Positions 57,201 through 64,000 of a stretch of 64,000 bases of DNA are shown piece by piece; position 1 is the first letter of the stretch, and the number at the start of each line of letters is the position of its first letter. Made by a program: the position numbers and the translations under genes. A model generated the notes under the pieces. The model saw only the letters and a list, made by a program, of their open reading frames with translations, had not been told where the DNA came from and did no database searches. Origin of the DNA: Hanleya hanleyi (Eukaryota; Mollusca; Polyplacophora; Lepidopleurida; Hanleyidae); assembly GCA_036873755.1 (NCBI GenBank), contig JAVTVY010010595.1:1-64000 (forward strand), in the 5' to 3' direction.

Positions 57201-59060
57201 TTGATTCATGGGGGATGCTATTGAAGCATAATTTTGTACAAATTTGCGATAGTAATTGCATAATCCTAGGAAACTTCGAACCTCTTTCTGTGATTTTGGT
57301 CTGGGAAATGACTTAGCAGCATGAACTTTGGCTTCATCCACATGAATACCTTGATCACTTAGCACATGTCCTAGATACGGAACTTGTCGTTGTGCAAATG
57401 CGCATTTTGGCGGTTGTAATTTAAGATTTGCTTCCCGTAAGCGAGAGAAAATTTGTCCAAGATGGACCATATGTTCATCCAATGTGTTTGAATGACATAA
57501 AATATCATCTAAATAGCATAGGGTGTGAAGATAAGTAAGGCCGGCAAGGACCTGTGACATCATGAGACAGAAGCTGGCGGGCGAATTTCTCATTCCAAAC
57601 GGGAGAACTCGGAATTGGAACCTTCCCTGATCCGTCGTAAATGCGGTTTTTGGTTTCGTGTCTTCATGTAGTGGAATTTGCCAAAAACCACTTGCCAGGT
57701 CAAGAACAGAAAATATTTTAGACTTTGCCTGTGCTACAGAGTCGATAGCATCTGATAACAATGGGATGGGAAAAGAAATCGGTTCTGTGATCGCATTCAG
57801 CTTGCGATAGTCTACCGCAAATCTATATTTTCCATTTTTCTTTTTCACAAGCACTACAGGGGATGACCATTCAGATAGTGATGGTTCAACTATGTTATTT
57901 TCTAACATTTCTTTCACTAATTCATCACATCGCTGTTTTGTCTGGGGGCTTTGTCTGTATGGACGTGAATAAATCGGTTTTTCCGTTTTAGTGAAAATTC
58001 TGTGATAATGAGCACTAGCTTTGCCTAATTCACTCATATCTTTGGCAAAAACATCACGGTTACGACCAAGAAATGCTAAAAATGACTCCTTTTGCTTGGG
58101 TGTAAGTATGGAATCGTCTAGTGTTATTCCTAGGTCTCGTGCTAGGTTAGCATAATAAGCATCACTTTTCGTGTCTCCTTCCATGAAATTTACATCAGCG
58201 GAGTTGTTTGATGTATTCTCTTGTTTCATTGTTGTAATCGAGTCTGGTGTAACTACGTGAAATGTGGCAATTGTTGCATGCTTCTCGATATAGACGGGAA
58301 GGTTGGATGGGTTCATTACTTTGTAAATAGCCATTTTGTTTTTAACTTTTGCGACAGTGCGCGCACCTGCAATGCTATATTTTGCTGAAAGTGACTCTAT
58401 TGGTTCCAATAAGATCAAATTTCCATCACCTGCTTCAGGTACATATACAGGAAAATTTATTTCACGCTTTGGTTTAACCAGAATAATGTCTGTTGTTTTG
58501 GCACTCCCAGATTCTTTATGTCCATATGTTTTGTTGTTTGTTTCAGGCGCCATGGAAATGTTAAACTGACCATTGCAAAGCAATAGTTTGTTCCTTTTAA
58601 AATCAATGTTTGCATCATATTTCCTTAGGAAATCCTCTCCTAAAATTACATCTTTGTGTAATGTTTTAAATACATAAAATTCTCCATTGAGCTCTTCAAG
58701 ATCTTCAAATTGAATTGGTAAATTCACTACGCCTAAGACGGAATGAACTTCACCACAAACACCTGTAATGGCTCGTAAATTACATGTATTAACGACAGCA
58801 TTTGGGTAGGCTTTCTGCAAACACCGCTGTGAAATGCAAGAGATGCTTGCCCCTGTGTCGACTAAAGCATGTGTTTTTAACTTGCCAACCTTGATATGCA
58901 CTGAGCTTTTCTCAAGGGGTGTTGTGAGAGAAATGTTAGGTCTCACTTGACAATGTATGCTATTGTAAGCTCTACCAACTTTTTGACAGTTGTGTTTGTT
59001 GCACTTCCAGCTGGCCATTTTACTGTTTAAGGTTAAATCAGTTTTGAATTTCCAAGACAA
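54216..59060 (-). CDS. pol: Ty3/Gypsy Pol polyprotein (PR-RT-RH-IN-chromodomain), intact
   Basis: 1614 codons, no internal stop. Aspartic protease around residues 50-165 (ALVDTGASISCIS, Asp68). RT about 355-570: motif A SVLDLASGFW (Asp454), VLPFGMRNSPASF, YLDD at 516-519. RNase H about 655-780 (STDASDSA, Asp665; TDHIALTWL). Integrase: zinc-binding H932/H940/C970/C973; DDE core D1002 (LHIDILGPLP), D1062 (SDRGAQF), E1098 (NATCERMN). GPY/F module about 1210-1275 (KKWQGPYYVV). Acidic/Lys linker, then a chromodomain about 1377-1425 (VTEIDKILASKRYNG, YRIKWVDKTRGSTWEHD), as in chromoviruses. A further ~190-residue C-terminal part is unassigned. Met1 (or Met15) lies ~330 nt inside the 5' LTR; the N-terminus has Cys residues but no clear CCHC knuckle. 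Confidence 0.95.
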   Translation of the reverse strand: MSWKFKTDLTLNSKMASWKCNKHNCQKVGRAYNSIHCQVRPNISLTTPLEKSSVHIKVGKLKTHALVDTGASISCISQRCLQKAYPNAVVNTCNLRAITGVCGEVHSVLGVVNLPIQFEDLEELNGEFYVFKTLHKDVILGEDFLRKYDANIDFKRNKLLLCNGQFNISMAPETNNKTYGHKESGSAKTTDIILVKPKREINFPVYVPEAGDGNLILLEPIESLSAKYSIAGARTVAKVKNKMAIYKVMNPSNLPVYIEKHATIATFHVVTPDSITTMKQENTSNNSADVNFMEGDTKSDAYYANLARDLGITLDDSILTPKQKESFLAFLGRNRDVFAKDMSELGKASAHYHRIFTKTEKPIYSRPYRQSPQTKQRCDELVKEMLENNIVEPSLSEWSSPVVLVKKKNGKYRFAVDYRKLNAITEPISFPIPLLSDAIDSVAQAKSKIFSVLDLASGFWQIPLHEDTKPKTAFTTDQGRFQFRVLPFGMRNSPASFCLMMSQVLAGLTYLHTLCYLDDILCHSNTLDEHMVHLGQIFSRLREANLKLQPPKCAFAQRQVPYLGHVLSDQGIHVDEAKVHAAKSFPRPKSQKEVRSFLGLCNYYRKFVQNYASIASPMNQLLQKDVKFKWTDDTENSFKALKQALVTAPILAYPDFQKEFIISTDASDSAIGYVLGQKDEKGNEHAIAFGGRSLRGSEKTWHISEKEGLGLVESVRAFRPYIANGHFRVFTDHIALTWLNNIKANKGRLGRWALELQEYNFTIQYKPGAKNGNADGLSRREYEATTTESTEETIVSSIETTYLSNTENQNESIEATLTYREPKHAHLATICPKDTIVVAQVNTEIVISNPFLEGTQRECPDLAPIFAYKENGDLPDDPKQSRRLVAEAYHYVIEDGILYHFFNTKNKKAADSYTKQIAVPRGNRKDILQAYHDSVLGGCHQGQERMYAAIRSKYHWDKMYTDVCTYVRTCTTCQQIKTNVHDKPAPLKPLPYERAFSRLHIDILGPLPKTPDGSKYLLLVVDSYSKWPECFPMKTQEATEVASILYREILTRYGSPDKLVSDRGAQFMSKLIAAMTELFNIKHAKTSSYHPATNATCERMNRVIEQGLRAYIKEDQTDWPDHIPGIMMAYRMTPATQSTGLSPYQMLFGRQMRTPIDTTLIPKETLSKDHRTYLSKILDNLAEYRKIADENLKKAQTKYKTYYDRRTKEPTFEPAQKVWLYCTKKTVGRSPKLTKKWQGPYYVVLVGQNYTYKLRKCSDDKEVKSMIHANRLKKFHDPADRPNYEPEDLPQTNDELNPEEIESENDENKTNTNDKRNNVTKETKDHHVPKTKVALENNEQAKTRVTLKTIQHPKGTGTMPSSNTNQDPNLVTTPNKFLVTEIDKILASKRYNGRMCYRIKWVDKTRGSTWEHDTSLPDELRRQYHADKTLSGKKRRKPLGQNKFFMKKSEQTVAFVNSDRSELMSKQQPMIDIKSVKIEAIQKIKFADGKYCVKIVYKTKEQVRGAAWFPLNRIPQNKIHHLIVHVRQMTYQTEKEWYEENPFDRKLVQRRTSVPHSLKIFKYQFEMGTQLFKSRYMPHHWNPVENIDLNAVYDFLDDLEGHNTHIRFDKSIYA

Positions 59061-59387
59061 GATAGATAAAACAAGCTAGTTAGTAAATCATATGGCGATT
59101 ATACTTACTCTTGGTGTTTGTCACTCTTTCTTGGTACTCAGGCTCTTTAGCTGGTTCTGTCAGTCATCAAAGGTGGCTTGAATTATTTCATCTTCGTCTA
59201 ATCATTCTTGTGTTGTTTTTCTTTGGGTGTTCACCATTCGTTGAAATTCCGATGTCATCATATATATATTCCGATATGAAATCTCTTAGTTTGGGGAGCT
59301 AAGAGCAGTTTGTACTGAGAAAGTCTGTCAATCTTAGAAGATTACAGGCCGGGTATCTCCATCATCTATAACCTAGTTGGCTCACTC
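59061..59387 (-). other. Leader between 5' LTR and Pol
   Basis: No room for gag. A 21-bp imperfect copy of the LTR end (CTATAACCTAGTTGGCTCAC) lies just inside the LTR at about 59366-59386. I could not identify a convincing tRNA primer-binding site. Confidence 0.6.
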
Positions 59388-60240
59388 TATAACCAGGTGG
59401 GCTCACTGGTTATCACATTAATAAGTAACTCGTAGTCCATGTTAAATATAACACAACCTAGCTTTATTTACCCTATTCTAATTATTTAACCTTGACGTAA
59501 TATTAATTCCAATTTACACAATTATACAGCACTTCCAGTTATTACAGAAACTATATGTTAGTACATATAGCAACCTACATTTACAAGTGTTACCTATATA
59601 ACTTACATTTACTAACTGCCTTGGCGCTGCAAAGTCGCATGCCAAGATGAATTCTAAAAGTGAACTGACTTAAATTCATACTGCCCAATATTTATATCAT
59701 TGGGGTTTTAGCGAGATCTCCAGGTAGTGATTCCTAACAATCATAACACACTTTCAACAATTGTTCAAGTAATCCTAACGTCCTGTCATGTCTGCCAGCT
59801 ATCCTGTTCATTCAGTATGACATCTCAATTAACAGTAGGGACTCTTACCTAATAACAACAAGGATTATCTGAGACTAAAATGACAGTCTGACTACAATTG
59901 ACACCTGGCTCCTGTCTTTGCACCAGCTGGTCAGAAATGGTCTAACAACACTAATTAAATGTCAACTTTCAAGAGCTATGAACTAATAGAACTGTTATCA
60001 TAAAATCTTATTACAAAAGTAAACTCATAGCATTAAATCCTAGTTATAACATGTGTTACATAATATTGAGTGTATACATTTATCAGTAACTAATAACTCC
60101 ATACTTATAATACAAATTCACAATAAACAAACATTAAATAACAATGGAATATAATTGAGGTACATGTTCATTTTACATGTACATGTCTTATGGCTCTGTT
60201 ATAGTTATTTTACATGTACATGTCTTATGGCTCTGTTATA
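59388..60240 (-). repeat. 5' LTR
   Basis: Partner of 52182-53034. On the coding strand this LTR is upstream of Pol and should contain the promoter. Confidence 0.95.
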
Positions 60241-60311
60241 GTTCTCCATGGATATGGTGTTGATAACTATATGATTTGAAGAAATAATGATTTGTAATTG
60301 TGTGATGGCCA

Positions 60312-60640
60312 CCACCGAGTGACTGAGTGAGTGAATATGATTTAACGTCGCTTTCAACCATATTTCAGTCATATCACAACATTGGGTCCTATTCCTTTCC
60401 ACATCCGGGAACCACACGGGTGAGTTCCTATTCCTTTTCACACCCGGGAACCCCTTGGGTGCCTCAGTTAGTCGCCTCTTATGACAAGCTGTCTGAGGAG
60501 CTGAGGCCTATTATTACCATGACCTGCGGTGTGCACAACAACATCCCAGGTCAATCCCAGGAAGCCCCAAGGGGCCCGCCACCAAGTGATTCTGAATATG
60601 GAAAGATTTGTGAAAGTGTCACAAAGAATAATTTGGCTAT
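60312..60640. repeat. SINE-like dispersed repeat (mollusc-type)
   Basis: Starts GAGTGACTGAGTGAGTGAAT, then GATTTAACGTCGCTTTCAAC and CATATTTCAGTCATATCAC, then CATCCGGGAACC/CACCCGGGAACC and TAGTCGCCTCTTATGACAAG. The GTGAGTGA head followed by TTTAACG(C/T)CGCTTTCA is, from general knowledge, a common dispersed repeat in molluscan genomes. The 108-codon frame over it is not a gene. Confidence 0.65.
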
Positions 60641-62090
60641 CCAAGATTTATAATATTCAAATTAATATAGTAGGACCAGCTATGTGAAACTTCTCCAATA
60701 TCTAGTTCCAAATCCCTGTCTTTTGTCAGTGAAATTACTTACTCAAGTTACAGTCCATGTCCTAGAAATATGATGATCTCATTATTCATTGGATGAACTT
60801 GAGAAGGATATAAAGCCACAGGTTATATTGGTTGTGTCAAATAAAGGTCTCTGGTAAGATGTTCTTCACCATTATTGATCAGTCATCTGAAGTACTCAAT
60901 TCACAAAGAATAATTGCTTAGCAAGCATGAACCACAGAGATAATTAATGTCTTCCCCTGGAAATGTAACCTGATCCTGGACAATCAGGACATACCAATTC
61001 AATCTTTGTTCCAAAGACAAGTTGTGACCAGTAAGATGATCACATGTGAATAATTGAAGATTCTCCCTCAATACAGGATTTGCCCATTTCCGCCATAGAA
61101 AGGATGAAGGTGCATACTACTGGCAACATTTCACATTGAGCTCAATGTATTTGTATAGACACTCCGATGCAGCAAGGCATAGCTTCCAGCACTCATTTCA
61201 AACTTTCAAAAAGTTTCATTAAATTGGGAGAATAATGCGGGTTAATGGAAGAAAATCTGCATGGCCAATATCACGTACTGTTTCTGGTCCATAGTTGATA
61301 TAATAGCTTAGTTACGAAATACAGGAGAAAGAGTTTCTAGGGGGTAGAATACCGAGTCCAGATGGGACACATGGAAACACCTGAACAACAGAATCTTACA
61401 TGGAATGCTAACCATGTTAGTAAAGGTCCTTTCTCCATGAATTCAATCAGTCTATGACCATCAATACCCTATCATCCCCAAGGGAACAGCTCACAATCTG
61501 ACCACCAGCAGGTACTTTTCCATGGAAATTCGAGAATGCAATTCCCGTCAGCACTCCCGCAAAACAATCAATGGAAAGTCAACAGATTCTTGCTAAATTT
61601 TAGTAACCTGTATATAGATGATAGCTTTGGAATCTCATACAGGGAGATTGTGAGAATGTAATTTGATTTCCATTAATTTGGGAAGTTCGTCATGTAAGGA
61701 TCTTCAAACCGGAACAGTGCAATACAGCTTGTCGGGTAGCTTTTCCAGGTTTAAGATGGTTCCCTACATGTACATGTAGTCACATATTGTGTTTTTCTTA
61801 CATGACAAATAGGCCGTTAATATTGATGAAACGCATGGCCTGACCACCTCCTGGATTTAGGAGAACTCAACATTACATACTGTACTGTATGTACTTATCA
61901 AATTTGGTTTTGTACCCTTTCATCAAGTTTCTGTTCAAATTTGATTGTCTCATTGTTGTGTGGATGAGAAAATGCTCATCCTCTAATTTAATTATTATGG
62001 AATTTACAGCAATTATTGGGAGAAAACAACAGAACTCATAATTTCTATGAAATGAGACGTGAATTTACTATATTTCGAAGATATTCTGAT
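60641..62090. other. No recognised gene
   Basis: Mixed-composition sequence. I looked for the missing upstream PPEF exons (GDxVDRG/GNHE type) here on the minus strand and saw none. Confidence 0.45.
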
Positions 62091-62094
62091 GGTA

Positions 62095-63420
62095 TTATCG
62101 CATACTAAAATGAAGGTCAAGGTCAGAGGTCAAAGGTCACTAGCCTAAAAAACAGGAAATCACTGAAGTGTTTGTGTCCGGTCTACATCTGTGAACGTTT
62201 TCTATCCACAGTTGCAATTTTTCGTGAGTGGATACACTAGGTGGAGACGATGTGTCGCGCACCAAAATTGAGGTCGAGGTCAGAGGTCAAAGGTCACTGT
62301 TGCCTAGAATCAGGAAATCATTGATCATTGACAGTTTTCTAGTACAGTTCTAATTTTTGGTGAGTGGATGCCCTAGGGGGGAACAATGTCTTTCATACCA
62401 AATGTAGGTCGAGGTCAGATGTCAAAGGCCAGTGTGACAGAAAAATCAGGAAATCAGTAAAATTTCTAATTTTTTGCGAGTGGATTCAATAGGGGGGAAA
62501 TGAAGTGTCGCATACCGAAAAATAGGTCCAGGTCGAAGGTCAACGGTCACTGTGACCCCAAAATCAGGAATGTATTAAAAATAACATTTTTTTGTGTCAG
62601 TAGATACATTTGGGGGACATGAAGTGTTACGTAGCAAAATGTAGGTCAAGGTCAAGGTGACCCTAGAATCAAGGTCAAAGGTCAGTGTGGCCTAAAAATC
62701 AGGAAATCATTAAAAATTTCAATTTTTTTGTAAGTGGATTCAATAGGGTGAAATGAAGTGTCGCATACCAAAAATTAGGTCAAGGTCAAAGGTCAAAGAT
62801 CACTGTGACCACAAAATCAGGAAATTATTAAAATAACATGTTTTTGTGTCAGTAGATACATTAGGGGGACACGATCTGTCATACCAAAATGTAGGTCAAG
62901 TGACCTGGTCAAAGGTCAAGGTCACTGTGACCCCGAAATCGAGAAATTGTTAAAAATCATGATTTTTTTGTGTCCATTGAGAAATTACGGGGAGACGATT
63001 TGTCATCTACCAAAATTTAGGTCAAGGTCAATAGTCAAGGTCACTGTGACTCCAGAATCAAGAAATCTTTGAAAATTGCTTTTTTTTGTGTCGGTACATA
63101 CATTAGGGGGACATGATGTAGCACATACCAAAATGTAGGTCAATGCCGAACGTCTAGGTCACCTACCCCCAAAATCATGAAATTCATACAAATCATGATT
63201 TTTTGTGTCCATTGATACATTGAGGGAAGACGATGTGTCGTGTACCAAAATTTTGGTCAAGGTCAAAGGTCAAGTTGACTGATCTCAAAATCATTAAAAT
63301 ATAACTTTTTTTCTGACAGTAGATACATTAGAGGGACATGTGTTACATATCAAAATGTGAGTCAAAGGTCAAGGTCACTGTGACCCCAAAAGCAAGAAAT
63401 CATTAAAAGTCACAGAAGAC
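62095..63420. repeat. Second TGACCTTGACC minisatellite, opposite orientation
   Basis: About ten units of 115-130 bp with ACATTAGGGGGACA, CCAAAATGTAGGTCAAGGTC, AAAGGTCAAGGTCACTGTGA, CCCCAAAATCAGGAAAT and TTTTTTGTGTC. It is the reverse complement of the array at 22490-23865, and the most decayed units sit at the matching ends. Confidence 0.92.
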
Positions 63421-63478
63421 GAAGTCGTGTAATGCGATATTGCGTTCTGTCCATTCATCCATTAACATTACATTCTCA

Positions 63479-63600
63479 GAAGCACAAAATTGTAGGCTAG
63501 CTACCAAGTGGAATCAAGGCTATTAAACAACCTTGAAATTTGGACCAATGTAATTCCAGATACGCGGGCGTATATTGAAGCCCCTTGGGATCTTGTTGTA
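63479..63600. repeat. Fragment of the dispersed repeat that opens the 1.7-kb inverted repeat
   Basis: Matches 11298-11430 (GATCAAGGCCATTAAACAAC, GTGTAATTCCAGAT, GGGTGTATATTGAAGCCCCT). A third, inverted copy is at 15120-15250. Shows that the left arm contains an interspersed element found elsewhere. Confidence 0.8.
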
Positions 63601-63748
63601 TTCTGCAACATCACACATCCTTCAAGAACACAGTCCTATGGTCTGATTCAGTGGGGAGTGAGAGAATAGCATTTAACATCATTTTCAACAACAATTCAGT
63701 TATACGAAAATGGCATACGTACTACATGTGAGAGGTCCCAATGCCACC

Positions 63749-63791
63749 TCAACATGAGGCTGCACCTAAAAGGTGCTTTGACCCCTCAGCA
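63749..63791. repeat. Short hairpin repeat shared with 15952-15990
   Basis: ACATGAGGCTGCACCTAAAA GGTGC, followed by GACCCCTCAGC. Confidence 0.6.
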
Positions 63792-63954
63792 CAATATGTC
63801 CAGCGAATAACAGGTTTTCCGTTTCAATGAGATGAACATGATTTGTAGTCTGTAGTTTTGACATAGCTTTGGTGTTTTATGCTTCTGAACTAAAAAAACA
63901 AATGATTTTTGTAATGCGCACTTAAACACTTTTCGTGAATGCGGAACCCTTTTT

Positions 63955-63981
63955 GACAGCGCAAAAAGGAGCGCTGTGTGT
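63955..63981. repeat. Small hairpin at window end
   Basis: ACAGCGC AAAAAGGA GCGCTGT: perfect 7-bp stem. Possibly part of a repeat that runs out of the window. Confidence 0.45.
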
Positions 63982-64000
63982 GACCGTAAACGGAATAATA

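Larger units (their letters stand above)
52182..60240 (-). mobile_element. Ty3/Gypsy LTR retrotransposon with chromodomain, Pol only
   Basis: 853-bp LTRs (52182-53034 and 59388-60240) flank a single Pol frame on minus. The LTRs share inverted ends TATAAC/GTTATA, and I see only three clustered differences between them, so insertion is recent. GTTC abuts the element on both outer sides (52178-52181, 60241-60244), a candidate 4-bp target duplication. A purine tract (minus GGGGACGGAGGG at about 53039-53050) lies at the expected polypurine-tract position. No gag-like frame lies in the ~330 bp between the 5' LTR and Pol or in the 1.2 kb after Pol. Confidence 0.92.

Noticed and set aside
54216..60240. 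Endogenous retrovirus with env
   Set aside because: No third ORF between Pol and the 3' LTR with signal peptide or membrane helices; domain order and chromodomain fit a Ty3/Gypsy chromovirus-type retrotransposon.

Overview
This is a eukaryotic, probably molluscan (at least lophotrochozoan) genomic window. One conserved host gene with intron-split exons sits in a repeat-rich landscape. The repeats include arrays with TGACCTTGACC cores, GTGAGTGA-type SINE-like copies, DIRS and Ty3/Gypsy retroelements and many fold-back or TIR elements. There is no bacterial-style operon, CRISPR array or recognisable rRNA/tRNA gene.

Region 1 (1-4.0 kb) is the most unusual part. Two convergent genes each sit behind a TATA box, and each TATA box lies 12-15 bp from a tandem array of a 26-bp unit. 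The arrays have 6 and 10 units, and most units carry GCCGCCATTTT, the published YY1 consensus. The plus-strand gene encodes an acidic repeat/coiled-coil segment and an IAP-like C3HC4 RING. It ends in a perfect metazoan histone-mRNA 3' stem-loop plus a purine-rich U7-type downstream element. The minus-strand gene encodes a 452-aa protein with an N-terminal CARD, a basic nuclear-localisation-like stretch and one or two PC4-like domains. A nested palindrome of about 530 bp lies at the left edge. I read this as a compact, undescribed virus-like or transposon-like unit that combines apoptosis/innate-immunity domains (CARD, RING), a PC4-type ssDNA-binding fold and S-phase histone-type mRNA processing. 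No replication or integration enzyme is visible, so its class is open.

Region 2 (4-24 kb) is TE debris. It holds a decayed DIRS element (5.8-8.8 kb, minus), a 156-bp tandem array (9.4-10.3 kb), a 1.7-kb-arm inverted repeat around a broken zinc-finger ORF (11.25-15.29 kb), a TIR element stuffed with tandem repeats (15.55-18.69 kb), a 3.5-kb TIR transposon (18.97-22.48 kb) and a TGACCTTGACC array (22.5-23.86 kb). From 24 to 32 kb there is little that I recognise.

Region 3 (32.1-48.6 kb, minus) is the 3' half of a host PPEF/rdgC-type serine/threonine phosphatase with EF-hands. Eight exons with mutually consistent splice phases cover the second half of the phosphatase domain and two EF-hands. 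Its introns hold a hairpin plus minisatellite element, a structurally complete DIRS retrotransposon (ITRs and internal complementary region intact, RT catalytic core deleted in frame) and MITEs. Upstream exons were not found in the window.

Region 4 (48.8-64 kb) holds a 2.4-kb minisatellite with a 484-bp higher-order repeat, a young Ty3/Gypsy chromodomain element (52.2-60.2 kb, nearly identical LTRs, a 1614-aa Pol, no recognisable gag), a SINE-like copy and a second TGACCTTGACC array in the opposite orientation.
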